From the NCBI RefSeq assembly GCF_039523415.1, contig NZ_BAAAFG010000015.1, positions 372,001 through 436,000 on the forward strand: a stretch of DNA of 64,000 bases. The letters are read 5' to 3'. The position numbers and the translations under genes are program-made. The stretch comes from Gangjinia marincola (GTDB taxonomy: Bacteria > Bacteroidota > Bacteroidia > Flavobacteriales > Flavobacteriaceae). Positions 1 through 10,054 of this stretch are shown here, in pieces. The notes below the pieces were generated by a model that was not told the DNA's origin, did not search any database, and was given only the letters and a program-made list of their open reading frames with translations. Within the stretch, counting starts at the first letter, position 1; each line of letters begins with the position of its first letter.

Positions 1-1476
1 CCATTTTTCCCAGTCGCGTGTTGCACTTATGTAGGCAGCGTAAACCTCTTCGTCGTATATAAAGTCATCAGAGTTTGTTGTACTCAATGTTTCAGTACCA
101 TTAGGAGCTACATCAAAAAAATCAAATCGTGCTCTGGAATCTATAAAAGATGCTTTTGCGCCAGCCTCTGCAGCGATTTTACCATAGGTTTTACTATAAT
201 CCACTTGTGCAGTAAAAATTTCAATGTCCTGTACTGCATCTGTATTAAACCGTACATCTTCCCTGCCATCTGTATACACAGAGTTTAAGCGCTGTAATCG
301 ATCTCTGCTGTAATTAGTATAATGCGCATTTGTATTCAAACTTCCTGAAGTTAGGCTAAGTTCATGGCTTAGGTCCAGTGCAATATTCTGCTCATCATGA
401 TCCAGGTTGCTTAAGGTGGTAATTTCATAATCTATCCCATCTTGGACGTCTACATCAACCAGCGTCTTATTATCGTAGGTCATTTTAGGGTTTAAGAATC
501 CCGTGGCAGAAAAACGCAGCGTATTTTTATTATTAAGTTCGTAGTCCAACATGAGGTTCGCATTATGCGCCCTTTTTCGCGTCGTACGCTCAAAATCCAG
601 GTTCCAGTTGGCAATTGGATCTCCGTTTAATTCCTGATAATTGATAAAACTCTCGTCTTCTTTAAATTCTTTTCGCGGATTATAATTGTAGTTGAAAAAA
701 GCATTTAATTTTTCATTTTTATAAAAGTGACTCGTTCCTATTTGATATTTAGGGAAAACTGCATAGGTAGCCTGGGCGTTGATGTTTCCTTTATAACCCG
801 GGAACAATGATTTACCGGTGATGATGTTAAGTACAGGTCCGCTTTCGGCTTCGAAAGATGCCGGCGGATTCGTAATGACCTCAATCTCTTTAATGATTTC
901 TCCGGAAAGATTTTCCAGGTAATTATTAAGCTCATCGGCACTTAGCTGCACTTTACGTCCATTAAAGTAGACACTTACCGCCTCTCCCCTGATCATTAAA
1001 TTCCCTTGGGCTGAAACCACTCCCGGAGTGCGTCTAAGTATTTCTGCTGTAGATCCTACCGAAGCAATCGTGTTTTCTACTGTAAACACCAATCGATCCA
1101 CTTTTTTCGTGATCACAGGGCGCTTGGAGTAAATCGCCACTTCGGTCAGACTTTCGGTATCTTCTTTTAAGACTATTGTAGGAAAAGATTGGTCTTTATT
1201 GATTAGTAAGGTGTCTGAAACAAAGCTGGTAAACCCCACAAAACTAGCCGAAAGGACATAGTTACCTTGGGAGATATTCTCTAAAGAGAAGCTTCCGGTT
1301 TCACTGCTGATTGTACCTTTAACTCCTTCATCTTCAGTATTCGACAAAATAATATTTGCGTAAGCAATAGGCTGTTTTGAAGATGTTTCAACCGTACCTT
1401 GTATGCTGAACTGGGCAATGACTCCTTCCGAAGCAATACATAAAAACAGGATAAAGAGTTTGATTTTGACGGTCAT
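1..1476 (-). CDS. TonB-dependent-receptor-like outer membrane beta-barrel protein (partial, C-terminus beyond left edge)
   Basis: The minus-strand frame is open from an ATG at 1476 to the window edge, giving 492 codons of the N-terminal part. Residues 1 to about 22 form a signal peptide ending near IASEGVIAQ. Residues about 25-105 are a carboxypeptidase-regulatory-like beta-sandwich (PIAYANIILS, GSFSLENISQGNYVLSASFVG). Next comes a plug-like region with TVENTIASVGSTAEILRRTP and LMIRGEAVSVYFNG, then aromatic-rich barrel strands. This order is typical of Bacteroidetes receptors with an OMP_b-brl_3-type barrel. Such proteins sit in the outer membrane and import or bind ligands with TonB energy; the substrate cannot be told from sequence. 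It is divergent from lepA. Confidence 0.85.
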   Translation of the reverse strand, partial: MTVKIKLFILFLCIASEGVIAQFSIQGTVETSSKQPIAYANIILSNTEDEGVKGTISSETGSFSLENISQGNYVLSASFVGFTSFVSDTLLINKDQSFPTIVLKEDTESLTEVAIYSKRPVITKKVDRLVFTVENTIASVGSTAEILRRTPGVVSAQGNLMIRGEAVSVYFNGRKVQLSADELNNYLENLSGEIIKEIEVITNPPASFEAESGPVLNIITGKSLFPGYKGNINAQATYAVFPKYQIGTSHFYKNEKLNAFFNYNYNPRKEFKEDESFINYQELNGDPIANWNLDFERTTRKRAHNANLMLDYELNNKNTLRFSATGFLNPKMTYDNKTLVDVDVQDGIDYEITTLSNLDHDEQNIALDLSHELSLTSGSLNTNAHYTNYSRDRLQRLNSVYTDGREDVRFNTDAVQDIEIFTAQVDYSKTYGKIAAEAGAKASFIDSRARFDFFDVAPNGTETLSTTNSDDFIYDEEVYAAYISATRDWEKW

Positions 1477-1547
1477 GGGTGGTAAATGTACTGTTTTTTA
1501 GGTTTTGTTGCACTTTGAATCATCATAATTTCTATCCCTATTTAGCG

Positions 1548-1555
1548 TATATTTG
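1548..1555 (+). promoter_or_regulatory. Bacteroidetes-type -7 element, putative lepA promoter
   Basis: TATATTTG matches the TAnnTTTG -7 consensus of Bacteroidetes housekeeping promoters. The only upstream TTG (1515-1517) is 30 bases away, longer than the usual 17-23, so the -33 element is weak or absent. If used, the lepA transcript would have a leader of about 175 bases. Confidence 0.4.
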
Positions 1556-1734
1556 CACACGTTTTTGAAGATGGAAAGACGCTGAATATCTCCAACTGCT
1601 AAGAAATAAGCTTACCTAAAATTAATTGTTCGCCCTGTGCAGAGATGATTAATTTTTTTAGCGAAAGTGAAGCGGTTGATGTAAGCAGAGAAATTTCTTT
1701 TCCTTCCTAACAAAAAATGAAAATTTTCAATTGA
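1556..1734 (+). other. Long untranslated leader upstream of lepA
   Basis: About 175 bases without a convincing ORF lie between the putative -7 box and the lepA start. I see no known riboswitch, tRNA or small-RNA signature. The segment GCGAAAGTGAAGCGG (1660-1674) resembles the interspersed GCTTTCGCGG palindrome found elsewhere in the window but is imperfect. It may be a structured leader, but I cannot assign it. Confidence 0.25.
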
Positions 1735-3531
1735 ATGAAGAACATTAGAAACTTTTGTATCATCGCACATATTGATCATGGTAAGAGTACCCTTGCTGAT
1801 CGTCTACTGGATTTTACCGGTGCCGTAACAGAGCGTGAAAAGCAAGATCAATTGCTGGACAATATGGATTTGGAACGCGAACGCGGGATCACCATTAAAT
1901 CCCATGCTATCCAAATGGATTATACGTTTGAAGGTGAAGATTACGTGCTCAATCTCATTGATACTCCGGGTCACGTAGACTTTTCGTATGAAGTTTCTCG
2001 TTCAATCGCAGCGTGTGAAGGTGCATTACTTATCGTTGATGCTGCTCAAAGCATCCAGGCGCAAACTATTTCTAATCTTTATCTGGCCTTAGAAAATGAC
2101 CTGGAAATTATCCCGGTATTGAATAAAATTGACTTGCCAAGCGCAAATCCAGAAGAGGTCACAGATGATATTGTAGATCTGCTTGGATGTGCCCCTGAGG
2201 ATGTTATTCCTGCCAGTGCAAAAACAGGCATTGGAATAGGCGAGATTTTAGCGGCTATTATTGATCGTATTCCGGCGCCAAAGGGTAAACCAGATGCTCC
2301 GCTACAAGCACTTATATTTGATTCAGTTTACAATCCGTTTCGAGGAGTAGAGACGTATTTTAGAGTAATAGACGGTACCATTAAAAAAGGACAGCAGATT
2401 AAGTTTATGGCCACAGGCAAAAAATATTATGCCGATGAGGTGGGAACCTTAAATTTAAAACAGACTCCCAAGAAAGAAATTAAAAGCGGCGACGTGGGTT
2501 ATCTCATTACAGGCATAAAGGATGCGCGAGAAGTAAAGGTAGGTGATACCATAACTGATGCCGCGAGTCCTACACAAGCCATGATTGAAGGCTTTGAGGA
2601 TGTGAAACCCATGGTTTTCGCGGGAATTTACCCCGTGGATACCGAAGATTATGAGGAGTTGAGAAACTCCATGGAGAAGCTTCAGCTTAATGATGCATCA
2701 TTGGTTTTTCAACCCGAAAGTTCTGCCGCCCTTGGTTTTGGCTTTAGATGTGGTTTCCTAGGGATGCTGCATTTAGAGATCATTCAGGAGCGTTTAGAGC
2801 GTGAATTTGACATGACGGTCATCACTACGGTACCTAACGTGTCGTATTATGCTTACACCAACAAAGAACCCGATGAGATCATCTTGGTTAACAATCCCAG
2901 TGATTTACCAGAACCGTCGACCCTTAATCGCGTGGAAGAACCGTACATTAAGGCTAGTATTATAACAAAAGCCGATTTTGTAGGGCCCGTGATGTCTTTA
3001 TGTATTGAAAAACGCGGTGAAATTACCAATCAAACCTATTTAACCACAGAGCGTGTGGAACTGAGTTTTGATATGCCTTTGGCAGAAATTGTATTTGACT
3101 TTTACGATCGTTTAAAAACCGTGTCTAAGGGATATGCCTCATTTGATTATTCACCCATCGGTATGCGACAGTCGCAGCTAGTGAAGGTTGATGTTTTACT
3201 TAATGCCAATACCGTTGATGCCTTATCAGCGCTTATTCATAAGGATAATGCCTATGATATAGGTAAAAAAATGTGTGAGAAGCTGAAAGAACTGATCCCG
3301 CGTCAACAGTTCGATATTCCTATCCAGGCGGCAATCGGAGCAAAGATCATTGCGCGTGAAACCGTAAAAGCACTTCGAAAAGATGTTACCGCAAAATGTT
3401 ATGGGGGTGATATTTCCCGTAAACGGAAGCTGTTAGAAAAGCAGAAAAAAGGGAAGAAACGTATGCGCCAGGTGGGTAACGTTGAAATCCCGCAAGAAGC
3501 CTTTATGGCCGTGCTGAAGTTGAATGATTAA
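1735..3531 (+). CDS. lepA: Elongation factor 4 (LepA), back-translocating ribosomal GTPase
   Basis: This 598-residue cytoplasmic translational GTPase has the usual length for LepA. The P-loop [14 protein letters not shown] is at about residues 10-23, the switch I region is [11 protein letters not shown], the G3 motif is DTPGHVDF and the G4 motif is NKIDLP. EF-G-like domains follow, including the conserved block [24 protein letters not shown]. The LepA-specific C-terminal domain contains [27 protein letters not shown], where longer runs of the same motif end near residue 580. EF4 acts on elongating or stalled ribosomes and assists in initiation and stress adaptation. The start ATG at 1735 begins [18 protein letters not shown], which is the standard N-terminus. 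It is transcribed alone and converges on the antiporter gene. Confidence 0.98.
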   Translation: MKNIRNFCIIAHIDHGKSTLADRLLDFTGAVTEREKQDQLLDNMDLERERGITIKSHAIQMDYTFEGEDYVLNLIDTPGHVDFSYEVSRSIAACEGALLIVDAAQSIQAQTISNLYLALENDLEIIPVLNKIDLPSANPEEVTDDIVDLLGCAPEDVIPASAKTGIGIGEILAAIIDRIPAPKGKPDAPLQALIFDSVYNPFRGVETYFRVIDGTIKKGQQIKFMATGKKYYADEVGTLNLKQTPKKEIKSGDVGYLITGIKDAREVKVGDTITDAASPTQAMIEGFEDVKPMVFAGIYPVDTEDYEELRNSMEKLQLNDASLVFQPESSAALGFGFRCGFLGMLHLEIIQERLEREFDMTVITTVPNVSYYAYTNKEPDEIILVNNPSDLPEPSTLNRVEEPYIKASIITKADFVGPVMSLCIEKRGEITNQTYLTTERVELSFDMPLAEIVFDFYDRLKTVSKGYASFDYSPIGMRQSQLVKVDVLLNANTVDALSALIHKDNAYDIGKKMCEKLKELIPRQQFDIPIQAAIGAKIIARETVKALRKDVTAKCYGGDISRKRKLLEKQKKGKKRMRQVGNVEIPQEAFMAVLKLND

Positions 3532-3595
3532 TTTAAGGGATTAGAAATTAGATCGCTTTGCTTTTAAAGGTAAGATGATGCGGATTTTTATCTAT

Positions 3596-5455
3596 TTACT
3601 CCAACGCCTTTTGAGTCATAGTTGTATTTTCTAGCTCTAGCTTTTTACCCATATACACAAACTTATCTCCTGTTAGGTTCATTTCTTCGTCGGCGTTTTC
3701 TAAGGCAGCAATGATGTCTATGGATCCTTTTTTGCGCTTTATAAACAAGGGAATCACCGCCGGATCTTTTCGGGCTTTTAACAGCAGGTCCTGATAGCTG
3801 AGGTTTTCAGTAATTTCAATTTCCTGAATAGATGGATAGCGGTTTGTGACCTCTACTAAATGTAAATAGTCATCAGTGATAGAGAATAACCCTTCAGAAG
3901 GAACTTCATTTTCTGTGCTAATCTCATCTGATCCTATCAAACGGTAACTTCCATTCTCCCCAAAAATGTCTTTAAAACGATTAATAGCAAATTTGTTGAT
4001 TTCGGCATTACCTGTTAGTGCTAATAAATATCCCACATCGTTCAACTCAATATTGTTCGCTAAATCATCAGAGTAAATACTGCCTTCAATAGCGTCTAAT
4101 CCCATAGTTCGGGCTTTTTGAATGTTATTGGTATTACTGTCTACCATTACTACATGTCTTCCATTATTCTTTAAGTATGAAGCGATAAGTCGCGACACTT
4201 TTGAGGCTCCTATGATCATGATTCCGTTAGAAGAGGTGAGGAATACACCTACTAGTTTAGCGAATAATCTAGCGGTAGTAGCATTGAGCAGAACTGTTCC
4301 CAATACAATAACAAATACCAGCGGAGTGATATATTCAGCTCCTGGGACACCTTTAGCCAATAGTTTTGATCCAAAAAGCGATGCAACACCTGCAGCTACA
4401 ATACCTCGTGGCCCTACCCAACTAATAAACAATTTTTCATTAACATTTAACCGTGAGTTTATTGTACTAAGGAACACTCCCAAAGGCCTTATGATAAAAA
4501 CAATCAAAGCGAATAGAATAGCTGTTTCCCAATTATATACAAGCAGTAGATCTTCTATATTTATATTTGCCGCAAGAAGAATAAATAAGATAGAAATTAA
4601 TAGCACACTGAGGGATTCTTTGAAATAAAGTAGCTCTTTTATGTTTGGAAGATTCATATTTCCCATTACCATTCCCATAACGACAACAGCTAATAGACCA
4701 GATTCATGCGCAAATAGATCCGACTCTACAAAGACTAGCAACACCACAGAAAGTGAAACAACGTTAAGTAAATAATGCGGAATCCAGTTCTTTTTTATCG
4801 CAAAAGCCAAGGCGTGCGCAAATGTGAACCCAAACGTGGTTCCAAAAAGAAGTATTTTTCCAAATTCGATTAGCGCGGTTTTAGTGTATCCTGCACCCTC
4901 ACCTACGCTTATGAATTCAAATACCAATACCGCTACAAGAGCACCAATGGGATCGATTAAAATTCCCTCCCATTTTAAAACGGTGGAGACGTCCTTTTTT
5001 AAGGGAATGTTCCTGAGTATTGGAGTAATTACAGTTGGACCGGTTACAATAATCAACCCAGCAAATAGAAAAGAGATATCATAACTTAATCCAAAGATTA
5101 AGTTCGTCGCAAAACCAGCGGCAAAAAAGGTTACGATAGATCCTACTGTAATAAGCTTAGTAATTACCGGGCCTATATTTTTTATTTCGGCCCGTTTAAG
5201 GGTGAGGCCACCTTCAAAAAGAATAATAGCAATGGCCAGAGAAACAAAATAATACAGCCCATCACCGGGGAATAATCCCTTGGATCCATTCCAAATAGGC
5301 TCTATGATTTTTCCACCATCTTCTGTAAGTAAAGTGGATAATGGTCCTACCGCTAAACCTATAAGAATAAGGGGTAAAATCGCGGGAATCTTAAATTTCC
5401 AGGCTACCCACTGCGCTAAAATTCCGGCAATGATAATGCCTGCTAATTCGACCAT
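3596..5455 (-). CDS. CPA1-type cation:proton antiporter with C-terminal TrkA-N-like domain
   Basis: This is a 619-residue inner-membrane protein. Residues 1 to about 400 contain roughly a dozen hydrophobic segments of the Na+/H+ exchanger fold, including LAIAIILFEGGLTL and an unwound-helix-type segment around GILIDPIGALVAVLVFEF. The ID/DP acidic pair there is typical of the transport site. From about residue 410 a Rossmann-like TrkA-N domain begins (NGIMIIGASKVSRLIASYL, then VVMVDSNTNN). It suggests nucleotide-dependent gating. The family exchanges Na+ or K+ for H+ for pH and salt homeostasis. It is divergent from the MBL hydrolase and transcribed alone. The ion cannot be deduced. Confidence 0.88.
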   Translation of the reverse strand: MVELAGIIIAGILAQWVAWKFKIPAILPLILIGLAVGPLSTLLTEDGGKIIEPIWNGSKGLFPGDGLYYFVSLAIAIILFEGGLTLKRAEIKNIGPVITKLITVGSIVTFFAAGFATNLIFGLSYDISFLFAGLIIVTGPTVITPILRNIPLKKDVSTVLKWEGILIDPIGALVAVLVFEFISVGEGAGYTKTALIEFGKILLFGTTFGFTFAHALAFAIKKNWIPHYLLNVVSLSVVLLVFVESDLFAHESGLLAVVVMGMVMGNMNLPNIKELLYFKESLSVLLISILFILLAANINIEDLLLVYNWETAILFALIVFIIRPLGVFLSTINSRLNVNEKLFISWVGPRGIVAAGVASLFGSKLLAKGVPGAEYITPLVFVIVLGTVLLNATTARLFAKLVGVFLTSSNGIMIIGASKVSRLIASYLKNNGRHVVMVDSNTNNIQKARTMGLDAIEGSIYSDDLANNIELNDVGYLLALTGNAEINKFAINRFKDIFGENGSYRLIGSDEISTENEVPSEGLFSITDDYLHLVEVTNRYPSIQEIEITENLSYQDLLLKARKDPAVIPLFIKRKKGSIDIIAALENADEEMNLTGDKFVYMGKKLELENTTMTQKALE

Positions 5456-5611
5456 AATGCTCTTTTGTTGGAAAAATAACTTTTTTTCAATTGATATGTA
5501 AGCATATTCAGATTTTTTTGCGGTTTTGTGACTTTAAGCGCGTTAAATCAAATGCAATCAGCTCTGTTTTTAGCCTCCTTTTTTCTATTTTGCAGACCTT
5601 TTATAATCCAG

Positions 5612-6475
5612 ATGAGACTGTATCCTATAGAAACCGGAAATTTTAAACTTGATGGCGGTGCGATGTTTGGTGTTGTTCCTAAATCCTTATGGACAAGAAC
5701 AAATCCTGCAGATAGTAATAATATGATTGATATTGCCGCACGATGCCTTTTAATTGAAGATGGCGATCGGTTAATTTTAATTGATACCGGTTTAGGAAAT
5801 AAGCAATCTGATAAATTTTTTGGATATTATTATTTATGGGGAGATTACACGCTGGACAACTCACTGGCAAAACATGGTTTTCATCGTGATGATGTTACTG
5901 ATGTGTTCATGACACACTTGCATTTTGATCATTGCGGCGGAAGTGTGATGTGGAACGGGGATCGGACAGGATACCTTCCGGCATTTAAAAATGCCAAGTT
6001 TTGGACGAATGAAGACCATTGGAAATGGGCCACGCATCCTAATGACCGTGAAAAAGCTTCTTTTTTAAGAGAAAATATTCTTCCGTTAGAAGAAAGTGGT
6101 CAATTGAATTTTATTCAGAAGAAATCAAAAGAAGCCTATCAACCAACTTCAGCATTGAATTTTGGAGTGCTTTTTGTGGATGGGCATACCGATAAACAAA
6201 TGATTCCGCATATTCACTATAAAAACAAAACGCTGGTTTTCATGGCAGATTTATTGCCAACCACAGGTCACATTCCGTTGCCATTTGTAATGGGATATGA
6301 CACCAGACCATTATTAACGCTGGATGAAAAAAAACTGTTTTTAGATAAGGCGGCTAGTCAGGAATATTATTTGTTTCTAGAGCATGACGCTCACCACGAA
6401 ATAGCTACAGTCCAGCATACCGAGAAAGGTGTTCGCTTAAAAGAAACCTTTACATTTAACGAAGTATTTAATTAA
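5612..6475 (+). CDS. MBL-fold metallo-hydrolase
   Basis: A 287-residue metallo-beta-lactamase-fold protein. The metal-binding motif THLHFDHCGG, a downstream DGHT histidine and FMADLLPTTGH carry the expected ligands. The frame stays open upstream to 5528, but I choose the ATG at 5612 (MRLYPIETGNFKLDGG). The upstream extension has no family similarity, and a promoter-like TATTTTGC lies inside it at about 5586. The family includes lactonases, glyoxalase II-like and phosphodiesterase-like hydrolases, so the substrate is unknown. No signal peptide is seen, so it is probably cytoplasmic. The gene ends 15 bases before the S8 protease and is likely co-transcribed with it. Confidence 0.85.
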   Translation: MRLYPIETGNFKLDGGAMFGVVPKSLWTRTNPADSNNMIDIAARCLLIEDGDRLILIDTGLGNKQSDKFFGYYYLWGDYTLDNSLAKHGFHRDDVTDVFMTHLHFDHCGGSVMWNGDRTGYLPAFKNAKFWTNEDHWKWATHPNDREKASFLRENILPLEESGQLNFIQKKSKEAYQPTSALNFGVLFVDGHTDKQMIPHIHYKNKTLVFMADLLPTTGHIPLPFVMGYDTRPLLTLDEKKLFLDKAASQEYYLFLEHDAHHEIATVQHTEKGVRLKETFTFNEVFN

Positions 6476-6490
6476 ATCTTTTCATATATC

Positions 6491-8188
6491 ATGATTAAAC
6501 ATATCAAACCTATCGCAATCGTTTTAGCCGGTTCATTCATGCTTTCAGGATGTGGAAGCTCTGCTCCGGCACTAGTTTCTACGCCTATTGAGAATATAGA
6601 TGCAACACCGTTAAAGAATATTCCGCTTTCTGAAGACGAATATAAAGCCTGGGGTGCTGCCGATCTCGCGACCGATACTATCCCAGGGATGAGTGTAAAT
6701 AAGGCTTACGCCGAATTGCTTCAAGGCAGACAAGGGCAAACGGTTATCGTAGGAGTGATCGATAGTGGTGTGGATATTGAACATGAAGATTTAGCATCCG
6801 TTATTTGGAGAAATAGTGACGAAATTCCCAATAATGGAAAAGACGACGATAAAAATGGCTATATCGATGATATACATGGGTGGAATTTTCTTGGAGATGC
6901 CGTAAAGGAAAATATGGAGTATGTGCGCATCATCAAGAAACTAAAACCTAAATACGAAGGTAAAACCGAAGCTTCTGTCGCTGCAGAAAATTTAGCCGAA
7001 TTCAAACTGTACAAAAGAGCTCAGGCAGAATATGACAAAGAATATAAAGAAGCCTTTGAAACAAAGCAATACTATGAAAACCTACTGAATCAATTAAACA
7101 TGGCCGATAAAGCCATTTCTGCTAAGCTAGGAAAAGAAAATTACACGCTAAAAGAGCTCAATGCCATGGAAGCTGACACTGAGGAGCTTAAAAACTACAA
7201 AGGATTCCTGCTTCAGGTAATGAACAATATAGGCGAAGATTTAGAGGATGCCAGAGAGCAACTTAAAGGTGGAATAGATTATTATGCAGGTCGACTTAAT
7301 TCACATTTCAATATGGATCTTGATGGAAGAGCTGTAGTAGGTGATAATGTTGAAGATCTTACAGACACCAACTACGGAAATAACGATGTAGACGGTCCAG
7401 ACCCAAAGAAAGAAGATGCGATGCACGGTACGCATGTTGCCGGTATCATTGCAGCAGCCCGTAACAATGGGAAAGGAATCGATGGCGTTGCAGATAATGC
7501 TAAAATCATGGTGCTTCGCGCCGTGCCAGATGGGGATGAATATGATAAAGACATCGCGCTAGCCATACGATATGCCGTAGACAATGGTGCAAAGGTGATC
7601 AATTCCAGTTTTGGAAAGTACTTTTCTACCAATCCTGAATGGGTGATGGATGCTATCGCATATGCCGCTAAAAAAGATGTGCTCATTGTGAATGCTGCAG
7701 GAAATGAAGGGTTAGATTTAGATACTACCCAAGTATACCCCAATGATCAAACACCCACTAATGGTCAGGAAATTTCTGATACCTTCTTAACGGTTGGTGC
7801 GCTAAATTACAAATATGGTTCAGAGCTGGTTGCAGGTTTTTCAAATTATGGTAAAACCAACGTAGACGTATTCGCTCCCGGAACAAAAATATGGTCAACA
7901 ACTCCCTTAGATGAATACGAATTTTTACAAGGAACCTCAATGGCAGCTCCTGCAGTAGCGGGATTAGCGGCTACGGTTCGTTCTTATTTTCCTAAATTAT
8001 CTGCGACACAGGTCAAAGAGATCATTATCCAAAGTGGATTGCCTACAACAACATCTGTTGTAGTAAGTGGAGACCCTTCAAAGCAAGCAAAGTTTGCTGA
8101 TTTATCAGTTTCTGGGAGAATGGCAAATTTGTATAACGCTTTATTGCTAGCTGATAAAGTTTCAAGAAAAGAAGTAAAACTAAACTAA
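6491..8188 (+). CDS. S8 (subtilisin-like) serine protease lipoprotein with a large catalytic-domain insertion
   Basis: This 565-residue protein has a lipoprotein signal (AGSFMLSGCGSS, acylated Cys21), so it should be anchored in a membrane, probably facing the periplasm or surface. The catalytic triad is visible: Asp91 in GVIDSGVDIEHEDL, His315 in GTHVAGIIAAARN and Ser483 in GTSMAAPAVAG, with the oxyanion Asn in VNAAGNEG. About 224 residues separate Asp91 and His315, against about 30 in subtilisin. The insertion is charged and largely helical by composition, and may regulate access or hold a partner. It lies between the MBL hydrolase and an M1 peptidase, forming a protein-degradation neighbourhood. 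Confidence 0.93.
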   Translation: MIKHIKPIAIVLAGSFMLSGCGSSAPALVSTPIENIDATPLKNIPLSEDEYKAWGAADLATDTIPGMSVNKAYAELLQGRQGQTVIVGVIDSGVDIEHEDLASVIWRNSDEIPNNGKDDDKNGYIDDIHGWNFLGDAVKENMEYVRIIKKLKPKYEGKTEASVAAENLAEFKLYKRAQAEYDKEYKEAFETKQYYENLLNQLNMADKAISAKLGKENYTLKELNAMEADTEELKNYKGFLLQVMNNIGEDLEDAREQLKGGIDYYAGRLNSHFNMDLDGRAVVGDNVEDLTDTNYGNNDVDGPDPKKEDAMHGTHVAGIIAAARNNGKGIDGVADNAKIMVLRAVPDGDEYDKDIALAIRYAVDNGAKVINSSFGKYFSTNPEWVMDAIAYAAKKDVLIVNAAGNEGLDLDTTQVYPNDQTPTNGQEISDTFLTVGALNYKYGSELVAGFSNYGKTNVDVFAPGTKIWSTTPLDEYEFLQGTSMAAPAVAGLAATVRSYFPKLSATQVKEIIIQSGLPTTTSVVVSGDPSKQAKFADLSVSGRMANLYNALLLADKVSRKEVKLN

Positions 8189-8220
8189 TCCCTGCGATTA
8201 ACATTATTTAAAAAAAAGCT

Positions 8221-10044
8221 ATGATTCGTACCCTAAAAAGTGCTTTATTCCTTATTTGTTTGTGTAGTGTAACAGTTTCTGTTGCACAACGTCAAAATGG
8301 CTATTGGCAACAACATGTTGATTATACCATGGAGATTGACATGAACGTCAAAAACTTTAACTATACCGGTAAACAAACCTTAGTCTATACCAATAACTCG
8401 CCAGATACACTGGATAGGGTATACTATCATTTATATTTTAATGCATTTCAGCCCGGGAGTGAAATGGATGTTCGCTCCAGAACAATCGCTGATGCAGACC
8501 CAAGAGTGGGCGATCGTATCAATAAATTAACGAAGGAAGAGATAGGTTTCTTGAACGTAAATAAGCTTACGCAAGACGGTAAATCGCTCAAAACTAATGT
8601 TGCCGGAACTGTACTTGAGGTACGCTTAACAGAACCAATCGCTCCGGGAACTTCAACCACCTTTAATATGGATTTCAACGGTCAGGTGCCTTTACAAGTG
8701 AGACGATCTGGTCGAGATAATAAAGAAGGTATTTCTTTATCTATGACGCAGTGGTATCCAAAATTGGCTGAATACGACTTTGAGGGCTGGCATGCGGATC
8801 CTTATATAGGTAGAGAGTTTCACGGGGTTTGGGGTGACTTTGATGTCAAAATCACGTTGGATAGTAATTACACAATAGGAGGCACAGGTTACCTTCAAAA
8901 TCCCAATGAGATCGGTCATGGGTATGAAGATAACGGAATAAAGGTCTCTTCTGACAAGAAAAAAAATACCTGGCATTTTAAGGCTCCTAAAGTACACGAT
9001 TTTACATGGGCAGCAGATCCAGATTATATTCACGATCGCGTAACTGCAAAAGATGGGACAGAACTTCATTTCTTCTATCAGGATGATGCTAAAATCAAAG
9101 AGAACTGGAAAAATCTTCAGCCTAAAACCGAAGAGATTTTAGCCTACTTTAACGAACACATTGGCCAGTATCCGTACAAACAGTATTCTGTCATCCAAGG
9201 TGGTGATGGTGGTATGGAATATGCCATGTGCACACTCATTACAGGAGACCGAAAGTTTGAAAGTTTGGTAGGTGTTACGGCGCACGAAATGGCACACACC
9301 TGGTTTCAGTTTTTATTAGCTACCAATGAAGGGAAGCACGAATGGATGGATGAAGGATTTACCTCTTATATCTCCAGTCATGCAATGGATGAGATCATGG
9401 GAACGAATAAGGCAAATCCTGCTGATGGTTCGTATAGAGGATATACGTTTCTAGCGAACTCTGGTAAGGAACAACCCCAGTCTACCCATGCCGATCGTTA
9501 TGAGTTTAATCAGGCTTATGGGCTTTCAGCGTACAGTAAGGGAGCTGTGTTCCTGGCTCAGTTAGGATATGTTATAGGAGAAGAAAACAGAGATGACGTT
9601 ATTAAGAAATACTACGATCAGTGGAAATTTAAACATCCAACCCCAACCGATTTTATTCGCGTAGCCGAAAAGCACACCGGTGCAGAACTGGACTGGTATT
9701 TGATGGATTGGACTCAAACAACTAATAAAATTGACTATGCGATTGATACGGTGCAGGAAATAAAGGAAGGCACCAAAATCGTACTAAAACGAAAAGGTTT
9801 GGTACCGATGCCTATAGATCTTAAGGTGACTTTTACAGATGGAAGCTCTAAAATGATGTTGATCCCGCTACAAATGATGCGCTGGGAAAAGCCGTTTGAT
9901 GGAAGAGTATTAAACGATTGGGCTTGGGCAATGCCTACCTATGATATTATTTTAAAAGAAAAAAACGTGCAACAAGTAGAAATAGATCCTTCCGGCTTAC
10001 TGGCAGATGTTAACAAAGAAGATAATACATACACTAAAGAGTAG
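8221..10044 (+). CDS. M1 family zinc metallopeptidase, exported
   Basis: A 607-residue gluzincin aminopeptidase-type enzyme with an N-terminal Sec signal peptide (residues 1 to about 22, ending SVTVSVAQ). The zinc site is HEMAHTW at residues 355-361, with the third ligand Glu378 in EWMDEGFTSY. This fits the HExxH-X18-E pattern of M1 enzymes. The exopeptidase GxMEN motif appears as GGMEYAM, a common Bacteroidetes variant. The N-terminal half is the expected beta-rich domain. M1 enzymes remove N-terminal amino acids from peptides; here the enzyme would work in the periplasm or outside the cell. It is 32 bases after the S8 protease and 10 bases before the T9SS repeat protein, likely in one operon. 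Confidence 0.92.
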   Translation: MIRTLKSALFLICLCSVTVSVAQRQNGYWQQHVDYTMEIDMNVKNFNYTGKQTLVYTNNSPDTLDRVYYHLYFNAFQPGSEMDVRSRTIADADPRVGDRINKLTKEEIGFLNVNKLTQDGKSLKTNVAGTVLEVRLTEPIAPGTSTTFNMDFNGQVPLQVRRSGRDNKEGISLSMTQWYPKLAEYDFEGWHADPYIGREFHGVWGDFDVKITLDSNYTIGGTGYLQNPNEIGHGYEDNGIKVSSDKKKNTWHFKAPKVHDFTWAADPDYIHDRVTAKDGTELHFFYQDDAKIKENWKNLQPKTEEILAYFNEHIGQYPYKQYSVIQGGDGGMEYAMCTLITGDRKFESLVGVTAHEMAHTWFQFLLATNEGKHEWMDEGFTSYISSHAMDEIMGTNKANPADGSYRGYTFLANSGKEQPQSTHADRYEFNQAYGLSAYSKGAVFLAQLGYVIGEENRDDVIKKYYDQWKFKHPTPTDFIRVAEKHTGAELDWYLMDWTQTTNKIDYAIDTVQEIKEGTKIVLKRKGLVPMPIDLKVTFTDGSSKMMLIPLQMMRWEKPFDGRVLNDWAWAMPTYDIILKEKNVQQVEIDPSGLLADVNKEDNTYTKE

Positions 10045-10054
10045 ACAAAATGCT

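Noticed and set aside
4122..4628. 168-codon plus-strand open frame inside the antiporter gene
   Set aside because: It is antisense to a clearly conserved membrane protein and shows no domain or promoter.
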